DNA of 64,000 nt from an uncultured Clostridia bacterium. Lineage in GTDB: Bacteria; Bacillota; Clostridia; TANB77; CAG-508. The stretch is taken from assembly GCA_934129785.1 (NCBI GenBank), contig CAKOWW010000006.1:33235-97234 (forward strand). The letters run 5' to 3'. The position numbers and the translations under genes were made by a program. The stretch's first letter is position 1. Every line of letters starts with the position of its first letter. The notes below the pieces were generated by a model. The model made no database searches, was not told the origin of the DNA, and worked only from the letters and a program-made list of their open reading frames with translations. Positions 44,339-52,477 of the stretch are shown here, in pieces.

Positions 44339-44384
44339 AAGAGCTGAAATCTATTAAAGAACTCAGCTCTTCTGCTTTTTGTTA
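44339..44384 (+). terminator. Terminator after the TSUP/YtxH-like genes
   Basis: AAGAGCTGA pairs with TCAGCTCTT around an AT-rich loop, then CTGCTTTTTG. Confidence 0.7.
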
Positions 44385-44423
44385 CTTAATCTTAAATAAA
44401 GAAAATTAAAAGCATTTAAAAAA

Positions 44424-44903
44424 CTAGCAGTTTTCTTGCTTGCAATCGTCCTTAATTAAGCAATCATCATTATTACAACAATCAATATTTCTATCACATT
44501 TATCATCTAAAAAGCAATCGCATTTATCATGTATATCACCTTTTAAGCATTTGCCTTCATGATGACATTTTGCACAAATTTTTATTTTTTTAGTATCATT
44601 TACCCAAATTTGAAGAGCATATTCTTTACCTGGACATAAAGGACCAAATACAAATTCTCCTTCTTTATCTGTAAAAGTATGACCAATAGGTCTTCTTTCT
44701 TCTTTTCCGTGTTCAAAAACAACTTCAACTAATTTTACAACTGCGTCACATACAGGTTCTTTAAAACAATTTTTAACAACTCCATATATTACATCACGGT
44801 TATCTTCTGGAAGAGTAATATCAAGGTCAAATTGTTTGCCACCAGAAATGACTCCATCAACATCTAATACAGGGCAGTGTGGTCTTTTTTTATCTATTTC
44901 CAT
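44424..44903 (-). CDS. Carboxypeptidase-regulatory-like domain protein with cysteine-rich tail
   Basis: A 159-aa protein. Residues about 35-108 resemble a transthyretin/CarboxypepD_reg-like beta sandwich (VIYGVVKNCFKEPVCDAVVKL, GHTFTDKEGEFVFGPLCPGK, YALQIWVNDTKKI). The C-terminal 50 residues are extremely rich in Cys and Asp (CAKCHHEGKC, CDCFLDDKCDRNIDCCNNDD), suggesting metal binding or disulfide cross-linking. No signal peptide or TM segment, so it could be a spore-coat or cytoplasmic metal-binding protein; this is inference. It is convergent with the TSUP cluster. Confidence 0.7.
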   Translation of the reverse strand: MEIDKKRPHCPVLDVDGVISGGKQFDLDITLPEDNRDVIYGVVKNCFKEPVCDAVVKLVEVVFEHGKEERRPIGHTFTDKEGEFVFGPLCPGKEYALQIWVNDTKKIKICAKCHHEGKCLKGDIHDKCDCFLDDKCDRNIDCCNNDDCLIKDDCKQENC

Positions 44904-45088
44904 ATATATTCATTCCTTTCAAATTTTACAACATATGTTGTTTATATTATTATATGAATTAGAAAAAATAATGCCATATAAAGAAATAAAAATACAAAAA
45001 TGTGATAAAAAGCATAAAAAAGCACTGCAAAAGTGTGATAAAATGACGAAAAAAAGTTGCAAAAGTGTGAAAAAATAAACAAAAAACA

Positions 45089-45116
45089 TTGAAAAAATGT
45101 GATTTCGTAGTATAAT
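45089..45116 (+). promoter_or_regulatory. Promoter of the DUF4143 ATPase gene
   Basis: TTGAAA at 45089-45094, 16-bp spacer, TATAAT at 45111-45116. Upstream (about 45000-45070) the short motif AAGTGTGA is repeated in a Lys-codon-like A-rich tract and could serve as an operator. Confidence 0.55.
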
Positions 45117-45158
45117 TAATAGTAGATAGTAATATAATAAGCATAGGAGATGAGTTAT

Positions 45159-46457
45159 ATGAAAAGATTTATTGTAGAAAAATTAGTAGAATGGAAAAAC
45201 AGCAAATATAGAAAACCATTGATTTTAAAAGGTGCAAGACAAATAGGAAAAACATATATACTAAAAGAATTTGGAAAAGAATATTATGAAGGTGTAGCAT
45301 ACTTTAACTTTGACCACGATGAAGATTTATATAACATATTTGAAAACACAAAAGAACCAAAAAGAATATTAGAACAATTGTCATTTATATATGGAAAAGC
45401 AATATTACCAGGAAAAACACTAATAATATTTGATGAAATACAAGAATGTCCAAATGCATTAAATAGTTTAAAATATTTTCAAGAAGAGGCAAATGAATAT
45501 CATATTGCATGTGCAGGAAGCTTATTAGGAATAAGATTGTCACACACATCATTCCCAGTGGGAAAAGTGGAATTTTTGAATATGTATCCAATGACATTTA
45601 GTGAATTTCTAATAGCAGACAATTGTGAAAATTTAGTTGAGTATATGAAGTCAATTACTAAAGTAGAGAAAATACCTGATATATTTTTTAATCAGTTGGA
45701 AGAAAAACTAAAAGCGTATTTCATGATAGGCGGAATGCCAGAAGCAGTTGAAATATGGGTAAATGAAAAAAACATTGAACTTGTAAACAATGTGCAGGAA
45801 AATATACTAAAAGCATATGAAAGTGATTTTTCAAAACATACCGGAAATAATGAAGCAAATAAAATATCTTTAATATGGAATAGTATACCTTCACAATTAG
45901 CAAAAGAAAATAAAAAATTTTTATATCAAACAGTAAAAAATGGTGCTAGAGCAAGAGAATATGAAGATGCATTAAATTGGTTAAATGACGCAAATTTAAT
46001 ATATAAAATTTATGATGTAAAAAAGGCAGAATTTCCATTAAAAGCATATACAGATTTATCAGCATTTAAAATATACATGAACGATGTAGGATTGCTAAGA
46101 AGAATGGCAAATCTAGATAGCAGAATTGTAGTAGAAGGAGATAAATTATTTAGGGAGTTTAAAGGAGCTTTTACAGAAAATTACATACTTAATATGTTAA
46201 ATATTGTATTTGACTTAGTACCAAATTATTTTACATTTGATAGAAACGAGATAGATTTTGTTATTCAAAACAAAAATAAAATTATTCCAATAGAAGTAAA
46301 ATCAAATAAATCTACAAATAATATAAGTTTAACTAAATATAGTGAAAAATTTGATAATGAATTGTCAATTAGGTTTTCTATGAATAATTTAGCTAAAGAT
46401 GGAAAAATATTAAATGTGCCATTATTTTTAATCGAATATATAGAAAAATTCATATAA
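45159..46457 (+). CDS. AAA ATPase with DUF4143 domain
   Basis: A 432-aa protein: an N-terminal AAA_14 domain with Walker A LKGARQIGKTYILKEF and Walker B LIIFDEIQECP, then sensor AGSLLGIRLSH, and a C-terminal DUF4143 region (GAFTENYILNMLN, FTFDRNEIDFVIQNKNKIIPIEVKS) that resembles a PD-(D/E)XK nuclease fold with E...D...ExK. These stand-alone proteins are common in gut anaerobes; function is unproven. ATG 45159 is preferred over ATG 45150 because AGGAGATGA gives it proper spacing. Confidence 0.85.
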   Translation: MKRFIVEKLVEWKNSKYRKPLILKGARQIGKTYILKEFGKEYYEGVAYFNFDHDEDLYNIFENTKEPKRILEQLSFIYGKAILPGKTLIIFDEIQECPNALNSLKYFQEEANEYHIACAGSLLGIRLSHTSFPVGKVEFLNMYPMTFSEFLIADNCENLVEYMKSITKVEKIPDIFFNQLEEKLKAYFMIGGMPEAVEIWVNEKNIELVNNVQENILKAYESDFSKHTGNNEANKISLIWNSIPSQLAKENKKFLYQTVKNGARAREYEDALNWLNDANLIYKIYDVKKAEFPLKAYTDLSAFKIYMNDVGLLRRMANLDSRIVVEGDKLFREFKGAFTENYILNMLNIVFDLVPNYFTFDRNEIDFVIQNKNKIIPIEVKSNKSTNNISLTKYSEKFDNELSIRFSMNNLAKDGKILNVPLFLIEYIEKFI

Positions 46458-46462
46458 ATAAA

Positions 46463-46511
46463 ATCTACAAGAATAAGTAGTTAAATAAACTTATTTTTGT
46501 AGATTTTTTGT
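46463..46511. terminator. Terminator between convergent genes
   Basis: AAAATCTACAA pairs with TTGTAGATTTTTT around an AT-rich loop. It sits between the ATPase gene and the minus-strand regulator and can work in both directions. Confidence 0.7.
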
Positions 46512-46604
46512 TATATAAAATAAATTTTAAAATTATTTCACATATATTTTTATATGTTTGATAAAAAATATGCGAAATTTATCGAAAAAACTAGTATATT
46601 AATT

Positions 46605-46835
46605 TTATATAATGTAATGCTTATCATCTGTAAAACCAATTAACCAAATAGGAGATACACCAAAAAAGTCAGCAATCTTAGTAATTGTAGAAATATCAGG
46701 TTTTAATTTACCATTAGCATACTTTGAAATAGTTCCTTTTGATTTTATGTCTAGACTTAAAGCAATTTTTTCATAACTTAAATTTGAATCTTTTAAAAGT
46801 TCAGTAAACCTTTCTGGAAAACGATAATTTAACAT
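46605..46835 (-). CDS. Small XRE-family regulator
   Basis: A 76-aa helix-turn-helix protein (FTELLKDSNLSYEKIALSLD, KGTISKYANGKLKPDISTIT, FFGVSPIWLIGFTDD), in essence one HTH domain of the phage-repressor type. RBS TAGGAGGTTAAT. It is divergent from the next XRE gene across about 160 bp holding the promoter of the aaRS-like cluster, which it may control. Confidence 0.82.
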   Translation of the reverse strand: MLNYRFPERFTELLKDSNLSYEKIALSLDIKSKGTISKYANGKLKPDISTITKIADFFGVSPIWLIGFTDDKHYII

Positions 46836-46938
46836 ATTAACCTCCTATTAATATCAAGATTATAACACGATGAAAAAACTTTGTAAACAAAATAATAGTT
46901 AGAAAAATCAATATTTGGTATCAGAAAAGTGGAAAGTA

Positions 46939-46967
46939 TTGACATTTTTGACTAAATATTATATTAT
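46939..46967 (+). promoter_or_regulatory. Promoter of the aaRS-like / zeta / decarboxylase cluster
   Basis: TTGACA at 46939-46944, 17-bp spacer, TATTAT at 46962-46967, then the RBS GGAGGAAG. Confidence 0.65.
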
Positions 46968-46998
46968 ATTTCCATCAAGGAAACGGTCGGAGGAAGAT

Positions 46999-47241
46999 AT
47001 GAGTTCAATAGATATAGGAAATAAAGTAAAAGAATTAATGAAAAAAAACAAAATGACAAACCTAGAATTAGCAAAGTTACTTAACATAGAAGAACAGGAA
47101 TTAAGCGAGAAATTATCAGGTAAAGAAGAATTTTTAGCAACAGAGGCAACAAAAATTTCAAATATATTTAAAATAAGTATAAATGATTTTGCAAATATTT
47201 TCTTTAATACAAATAAAGAAAAAATAAAAAATATAAAATAG
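46999..47241 (+). CDS. Small HTH protein, first gene of the aaRS-like cluster
   Basis: An 80-aa XRE-like protein (IGNKVKELMKKNKMTNLELAK, then EEFLATEATKISNIFKISIN). ATG 46999 is preceded by CGGAGGAAG. A longer open frame from 46915 would start inside the promoter and is rejected. It ends 9 bp before the AsnRS-like gene, so it is co-transcribed and may be the cluster's autoregulator or an antitoxin-like partner of the zeta-type kinase. Confidence 0.75.
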   Translation: MSSIDIGNKVKELMKKNKMTNLELAKLLNIEEQELSEKLSGKEEFLATEATKISNIFKISINDFANIFFNTNKEKIKNIK

Positions 47242-47250
47242 GAGAATCAT

Positions 47251-48270
47251 ATGAAAAAACAAACGGTACAACCACCAAAAACATGGAAAAACGTAGAAAA
47301 TCATTATCTAAAGGCAATAGACAATGAATGGTATTTAGATTTAATAGAAATAGAAAATATGATAAATAAATATACAACACTATTCTATTCAGAAAAAAAT
47401 ATAAAGACACTACATATGCCAATTACAACAGGTTCAATATCAAGCCCTATGGGATTAGGAAGCGATTCATTACCAGTAAAAATAAAATTGCACAATATAG
47501 ATACATATTTAGCCGATTCAATGCAATTTTCTTTAGAATACGCAACAAGACTATTTAAAAATGGTGCATATTACATAATGCCATCATTTAGAGGAGAAAA
47601 GGAAGATGAGAGACATCTAAGTCAATTTTATCATAGTGAAGTGGAAATTGCAGGAACATTGGAAGATGTAATGCAACTTGCAGAAGAATATATAAAATAT
47701 CTATCAAAAAATATTTTAAGAGAATTTGGAAATGAATTAGAAAAAATAGCCGGAGATACGGAGCATATAAAGAAATTGATTGAAACTAAGAAATTTCCAG
47801 TAGTAACATTTGAAGAAGCTTGTGAAATTTTAGAAAATTCAGACAGATATATTGAATACCATGAAGAAGGATTTAGAACAATAAATTCTCTTGGAGAAAA
47901 AGAACTTATAAAATATTTTGATGGTATTGTATGGCTAAAAAACTTTGATATCTTGTCAGTACCATTCTATCAAAACTGTACTCCAGATAAAAAATATGCA
48001 ATGAATGCAGATTTATTATTTGGAATAGGAGAAACACTAGGTGCGGGGGAAAGACATGAAAATGGTGAAGAGGCTAGACAAGCATTAAAAATGCATAATG
48101 TAAATGAAAATGAATATGGATGGTATATAAAAATGAAAGATAAATATCCTCTAAAGACTTCTGGATATGGAATGGGAATAGAACGATACATATTATGGTT
48201 AACGAAAAAAGATGACATTAGAGACTGTCAATTGTTACCAAGATTTAATGGCGAAGAGATTGTAGTTTAA
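47251..48270 (+). CDS. Class II aminoacyl-tRNA synthetase paralog (AsnRS/AspRS catalytic core only)
   Basis: A 339-aa protein with the class II motifs of the Asp/Asn/Lys group: GLGSDSLPVKI, FLADSMQFSLEYATRLFK-like motif 1 region (YLADSMQFSLEYATRL), motif 2 IMPSFRGEKEDERHLSQFYH, and motif 3 GYGMGIERYILWL. The N-terminal OB-fold anticodon-binding domain of real AsnRS is absent. Such truncated paralogs can act as amide or peptide-forming enzymes (archaeal AsnRS-related asparagine synthetase is one known case). In this cluster a role in making or activating an amino-acid compound is likely but unproven. RBS AGGAGAATC. Confidence 0.8.
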   Translation: MKKQTVQPPKTWKNVENHYLKAIDNEWYLDLIEIENMINKYTTLFYSEKNIKTLHMPITTGSISSPMGLGSDSLPVKIKLHNIDTYLADSMQFSLEYATRLFKNGAYYIMPSFRGEKEDERHLSQFYHSEVEIAGTLEDVMQLAEEYIKYLSKNILREFGNELEKIAGDTEHIKKLIETKKFPVVTFEEACEILENSDRYIEYHEEGFRTINSLGEKELIKYFDGIVWLKNFDILSVPFYQNCTPDKKYAMNADLLFGIGETLGAGERHENGEEARQALKMHNVNENEYGWYIKMKDKYPLKTSGYGMGIERYILWLTKKDDIRDCQLLPRFNGEEIVV

Positions 48271-48289
48271 ACAAAAATAGGAGAGTGTA

Positions 48290-49111
48290 ATGGATTTAAA
48301 TGAAATATATAAAGTTACAAAAAATTCCAGAAGAGAAGAATTTGAAGTGGCTTTTGAGAAAATAAAAAAAGACTTTATAAGACAGCAATCAAAAAAATGC
48401 GAGAAACCATTATTCATATTAGCTGGTGGGCAACCTGGAAGTGGAAAAACAGGAATTATAGAGACTATAAAAAACATCCATAGAGACAGGGAGTTTATAG
48501 TAATAGATTTGGATGAATATAGAAAATATCATCCAAATTTTAAAGAAATAAGAGAAAAGTATCCTCAAGAAGCAGTAACATTAACAAATGAATTTGTATT
48601 TGAAATAGAAAACGAAATGTTGTCATATGTGAAAAAAAATAAAATAGATACTATAAATGTATCAACACTAAGAAATACAAGTCTGATATTAAAGTCAATA
48701 GAAGAAATAAGAGAATGTGGTTTTAAAATTGAAGCTTATGTTATTGCAGTATCAGCAGAAGAAAGTTACTTTTCAACATTAACCAGATATCAAGAGCAAG
48801 AAAAAGACATGAGTGAAGTGCCTAGATTTGTTAGCAAAGATTTTCATGATATTTCATATAAGAGTTTAATGAATACAATAGAAAATTTTGAAAGAATTAA
48901 TATACCAATAACGGTTTTGAAAAGAGCTAAAGAAAAGAAACAACCAGCAATTATAGTTGATAGAGACAAAAATGTGATAGATGAAATAGAAAATATAAGA
49001 AAAGATACAAAAAATGAAGCAATAGAAAAGATTAAAAATAGTAAATTAAATTTTCATGAAAAAATAATTCAATTAGAATATGAAAAATTTCTTAAAGAAA
49101 TAGGTGAATAA
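48290..49111 (+). CDS. Zeta-toxin-family P-loop kinase
   Basis: A 273-aa protein with Walker A LAGGQPGSGKTGIIE, VIDLDEYRKYHPNF, the ALTNEFVFEIE helix and the arginine-rich lid (STLTRYQEQEKDMSEVPRFV). These are zeta-toxin family features; zeta toxins phosphorylate UDP-N-acetylglucosamine. Its neighbours (aaRS paralog, decarboxylase, acetyltransferase) suggest that here the kinase may serve a biosynthetic pathway instead. Start ATG 48290 with RBS AGGAGAG. It ends 4 bp before the next start. Confidence 0.78.
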   Translation: MDLNEIYKVTKNSRREEFEVAFEKIKKDFIRQQSKKCEKPLFILAGGQPGSGKTGIIETIKNIHRDREFIVIDLDEYRKYHPNFKEIREKYPQEAVTLTNEFVFEIENEMLSYVKKNKIDTINVSTLRNTSLILKSIEEIRECGFKIEAYVIAVSAEESYFSTLTRYQEQEKDMSEVPRFVSKDFHDISYKSLMNTIENFERINIPITVLKRAKEKKQPAIIVDRDKNVIDEIENIRKDTKNEAIEKIKNSKLNFHEKIIQLEYEKFLKEIGE

Positions 49112-49115
49112 TAAA

Positions 49116-50366
49116 ATGAATGTAGAACCAATATTAATAGAAAGAAATGGCAGTAAATATATTGATAATATAAATTTAGAAAGTATAAAGGAAAAAGAAC
49201 ATGGTCCGATAATAATTTTTAATAAGAAAAGATTAATAGCATTATCTGAATTTATAGATAAAAGCTTTAAAAAATATTATAAAAATACAGAAATACATTA
49301 TGCTATAAAAGCGTGCTATACACCAGAAGTATTGAAAACATTTCTTGAAAATGAACTAAGATTAGAAGTTATGTCAGAATTTGAATATAAATTAGCTAAA
49401 AAAGTAGGAGCGAAGACTCAAGAATTAATAGTGAATGGACCTGGAAAAACAGATGGACTGCTAGAAATGGTAATAAAAGAAAATGTGGAATCAATAAATG
49501 TAGATTCTGAAGAAGAATTAGAAAAAATTATAGAAATATCTAAAAAATATAGTAAAAAAGTAAAAATAGGATTAAGAATACAACCAGATGTACCAAAAGA
49601 TTCATTTTTAAAACGTGGTGAAAAATTAGGGGTCGATGAAAAAACGGGACAAGCAGAGAAAATAATAAAAAAAGCAATTAATGAACCTAATATAGAGTTA
49701 ATAGGAATACAATTTCATTCTTTTATAAATCAAAGTAGTGATACTAATATAGTAAATGCATTAAAATATGTAATTAAATTTGTTTTAAATATGAAAGAAA
49801 GCTATGGATTTAAACCCGAATATATAGACATAGGTGGTGGACTAGCAACATTAGATAATTGGGAAAAAAATGGAATAGATATATTTGCTAAAAATGTAAG
49901 TTTAGAAATGAAAAAGATGAATTGGAATCCAAAATTAATACTAGAACCAGGAAGATTTTTGGTATCTGACTGCGCAATAGTAATAGCAAAGATAATACGA
50001 AAAAAAATGAATGGCGACAAAAGATGGATTATTGTAAATGGGAATACAAATATGTTAATTCCATTAGCAAGTGCAGATTTTAAAGTGGAAAGCCTAAAAT
50101 GTTATAATGATAATTTGGTTGAATATAATGTAGGGGATTGTTTATGCTCTGCAAGTGGTACAATACAAAGAGATGTAATGCTATCAGATGAAGTAGGAAC
50201 AGGAGATTATATAATAATAAAAAATGCAGGATCATATACGATAAATTTATCAGAGCCATTTGCAGAACCAATAATGCCAATATTTATAACAAATAGTGGA
50301 AAATTAGAAAAAATACATAATGGTGTAGATATTGATAAAATGTTAGCATACTTTTTAAAAGGATAA
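49116..50366 (+). CDS. PLP-dependent decarboxylase (Orn/DAP/Arg decarboxylase 2 family, DAP-decarboxylase-like)
   Basis: A 416-aa fold-III PLP enzyme. The PLP lysine lies in HYAIKACYTPEVL, followed by EVMSEFEYKLAKKVGA, IQFHSFINQ, the glycine loop DIGGGLA, LEPGRFLV and the C-terminal domain motif GDCLCSASGTIQRDVML, the place of the usual GxxCES(S/A)D. The substitution of the ES pair suggests a different substrate from diaminopimelate. ATG 49116 overlaps the kinase region with RBS AGGTGA; GTG 49104 is an alternative. It is not next to lysine-pathway genes. Confidence 0.82.
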   Translation: MNVEPILIERNGSKYIDNINLESIKEKEHGPIIIFNKKRLIALSEFIDKSFKKYYKNTEIHYAIKACYTPEVLKTFLENELRLEVMSEFEYKLAKKVGAKTQELIVNGPGKTDGLLEMVIKENVESINVDSEEELEKIIEISKKYSKKVKIGLRIQPDVPKDSFLKRGEKLGVDEKTGQAEKIIKKAINEPNIELIGIQFHSFINQSSDTNIVNALKYVIKFVLNMKESYGFKPEYIDIGGGLATLDNWEKNGIDIFAKNVSLEMKKMNWNPKLILEPGRFLVSDCAIVIAKIIRKKMNGDKRWIIVNGNTNMLIPLASADFKVESLKCYNDNLVEYNVGDCLCSASGTIQRDVMLSDEVGTGDYIIIKNAGSYTINLSEPFAEPIMPIFITNSGKLEKIHNGVDIDKMLAYFLKG

Positions 50367-50369
50367 ATT

Positions 50370-50900
50370 ATGAAAAAGTTAGTTGGGAAAAGAATAATAT
50401 TGAGACAATGGAAAAAAGAAGATTTGAAAGATTTATTTGAATATGCAAAGTTAGATTTGGTTGGTCCTAATGCAGGGTGGAAACCACATAAAAATATTAA
50501 AGAATCAAAAGAAATATTAGAAAGCTTTATAAAAGGAAATGAAGTATATGCTATAGAATTAAAAAATGAAGGCAAAGTAATTGGAAGCATAGGATTTCAT
50601 AATAGGATAATAGATAAAAAGTATGAAGCATTAAATCAAAGAGAAATAGGAATTGTATTAAATCCTAAATATTGGGGAAATGAATACTCAAAAGAAGCAA
50701 TTAATTTATTAATACAATATGGATTTAAAACTTTAAAATTGGATATGATATGGATGTGTCATCATGAAGAAAATACAAAATCAGAAAAAATGATAAAGAA
50801 ATGTGGTTTTAAATATTGTCTAGAAAAAGAAATAACTTTAGAAAGATTGAACAACAAAAAAGTATTAGCAAAGTTTTATATTCTAAAAAATAAATTTTAA
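50370..50900 (+). CDS. GNAT acetyltransferase (RimJ/RimL type)
   Basis: A 176-aa N-acetyltransferase: KRIILRQWKKEDLKDLFEYA, GSIGFHNRI, the acetyl-CoA loop region REIGIVLNPKYWGNEYSKEA and MCHHEENTKSEKMIKKCGF. Start ATG is 3 bp after the decarboxylase stop, with RBS AAAAGGATAAATT, so it is translationally coupled. It is the last gene of the aaRS-like cluster. Substrate unknown. Confidence 0.85.
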   Translation: MKKLVGKRIILRQWKKEDLKDLFEYAKLDLVGPNAGWKPHKNIKESKEILESFIKGNEVYAIELKNEGKVIGSIGFHNRIIDKKYEALNQREIGIVLNPKYWGNEYSKEAINLLIQYGFKTLKLDMIWMCHHEENTKSEKMIKKCGFKYCLEKEITLERLNNKKVLAKFYILKNKF

Positions 50901-50974
50901 ATTGGAAGATATAAATATCATAATCTCTAAGAACAAGCATACAATTAAAGTAGCTTGAACTTGGAGGTTTTTTT

Positions 50975-51766
50975 ATGTTTTTAGTATTAAACAAACAAAA
51001 AATATACACATATGTAGTATCACTAGTAACAGTAGTAATACTATTTGGAATGGCCGGAGGAATAACAGAAAAGCAAAACACACAAAAAGAAAACAACACA
51101 ATGGCAACATCTGCAACTACTGGAACAAAACTATTACCAATATACAATGTAAAAACTGAAGAAAAAAAGGTAGCATTAACAATGAACTGTGCATGGAATG
51201 CAGATGATATAGACAAAATATTAGAAGTATTAAAGCAAAATAACACTAAAATAACATTTTTTATGGTAGGTGAATGGATAGAAAAATTCCCAGAAGCAGT
51301 GAAAAAAATAAATGAAGAAGGGCATGAAATAGCAAGCCACAGTGATACACATCCACATGTAAACAAATTAAGTTATGAAGAAAATATAAATCAAATAGAA
51401 AAAAGCAATGAAAAAATAGAAAAGATAACAGGAAAAAGGACACAAATATATAGACCACCATATGGCGAATATAACGACACAGTAATAAAAGCAGTAGAAG
51501 ACAAAAATTATTATGCAATTCAATGGAATCTAGACACATTAGACTATACAGGGCTAACAGGAACTGAAATGTGGAATAGATTAAAAGATAAAATAAAAGC
51601 AGGAGATATAATACTTACTCATAATGGAACAAAACACACAGCAGACAGTTTAGATATGTTAATAAAAAATATAAAAGAAAAAGGATTGGAAGTTGTAACA
51701 ATTTCAAATTTAATTTATAAAGACAATTATAAAATAGATAATAATGGAACGCAAATAAAAAATTAG
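50975..51766 (+). CDS. Polysaccharide deacetylase, PdaB-like, with altered catalytic motif
   Basis: A 263-aa membrane-anchored NodB-domain protein. After one TM helix (YVVSLVTVVILFGMAGG) the domain has VALTMNCAWNADDIDKILEV where most family members have TFDDGW, so the catalytic Asp is replaced by Asn. The metal-binding SHSDTHPH, RPPYGEYN and the later ILTHNG (LHD position changed to THN) follow. Sporulation-linked PdaB proteins of Clostridia show similar variants. RBS TTGGAGG followed by a T-run before ATG 50975. Confidence 0.82.
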   Translation: MFLVLNKQKIYTYVVSLVTVVILFGMAGGITEKQNTQKENNTMATSATTGTKLLPIYNVKTEEKKVALTMNCAWNADDIDKILEVLKQNNTKITFFMVGEWIEKFPEAVKKINEEGHEIASHSDTHPHVNKLSYEENINQIEKSNEKIEKITGKRTQIYRPPYGEYNDTVIKAVEDKNYYAIQWNLDTLDYTGLTGTEMWNRLKDKIKAGDIILTHNGTKHTADSLDMLIKNIKEKGLEVVTISNLIYKDNYKIDNNGTQIKN

Positions 51767-51829
51767 AGTGTATAAAACTGGAAGAGATGGGAAAAATAAA
51801 AAAGAATAAAAAGTTAAGGGGATTTTTAT

Positions 51830-52336
51830 ATGACTTTTATTGGTATAATTTCAGATTCTAAAAGTTTTGAAAGAATGAAAGAAAAAGTAAAACAATTAGA
51901 TATAGAAACAATAAAATTAATTCATATAAACAAGAAAAGTATAGGAAATATAAGAAACATAAAATTTCAAAGTGTAATTATAAATTCAGATTTAGAAGAA
52001 TATCAAAATGAAAAAAAGCTAATACAAACAATATGTAAAAATGCAAATTATATAGTAGTAAATACAGATATAAACCTAAAAATAGGAGACAAAAAAAGCC
52101 AAAAAATAATAACATATGGCTTAAATAGAAAGGCAAATGTAACAATATCAAGCATAACAGAGGCGAATATATTAATATATTTACAAAAAAATATAAAAAT
52201 ACCAGGAAAAGAAGAAGTAGAAATAGCTGAAAAGCGCATAAAAAGAGAAGAAAATAGCAAAATGAAAACATATGAAATTTTGATTTTATATATAATATTT
52301 TTAATAAATTCCATACCCATAATCGAGCAAATATAG
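51830..52336 (+). CDS. Conserved-looking protein of unknown function with C-terminal TM helix
   Basis: A 168-aa protein beginning MTFIGIISDSKSFERMKEKV with an alternating alpha/beta pattern and IITYGLNRKANVTISSI, a phrase like the Mur-ligase C-terminal domain strand. It ends in a hydrophobic helix (ILILYIIFLINSIPIIEQI). Weak resemblance only; I assign no function. RBS AAGGGGAT. It lies between the PdaB-like gene and the OB-fold gene. Confidence 0.6.
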   Translation: MTFIGIISDSKSFERMKEKVKQLDIETIKLIHINKKSIGNIRNIKFQSVIINSDLEEYQNEKKLIQTICKNANYIVVNTDINLKIGDKKSQKIITYGLNRKANVTISSITEANILIYLQKNIKIPGKEEVEIAEKRIKREENSKMKTYEILILYIIFLINSIPIIEQI

Positions 52337-52375
52337 GAAAAAACTAACTTTTTTGAATAAAATTAACTTTTTATG

Positions 52376-52404
52376 TAGACAAAACCAAAAAAATAGTGTA
52401 TAAT
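52376..52404 (+). promoter_or_regulatory. Promoter of the tandem OB-fold gene
   Basis: TAGACA at 52376-52381, 17-bp spacer, TATAAT at 52399-52404. Confidence 0.6.
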
Positions 52405-52477
52405 AAAAAATGTATTTAAACGGAGCGTAAAGAAAAGTATACAATTGATAAATAAAAAAAATAGGGAGGAAAAGAAA

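Noticed and set aside
46915..46998. Upstream extension of the small HTH gene, containing an in-frame CGG at 46984
   Set aside because: It would start before the -10 box, and the CGG overlaps the RBS of the real start at 46999, so this CGG is not in a coding region.
47251..48270. Calling the AsnRS-like gene asnA or asnS
   Set aside because: AsnA has different sequence signatures, and a functional AsnRS would have an N-terminal anticodon-binding domain, which is missing.
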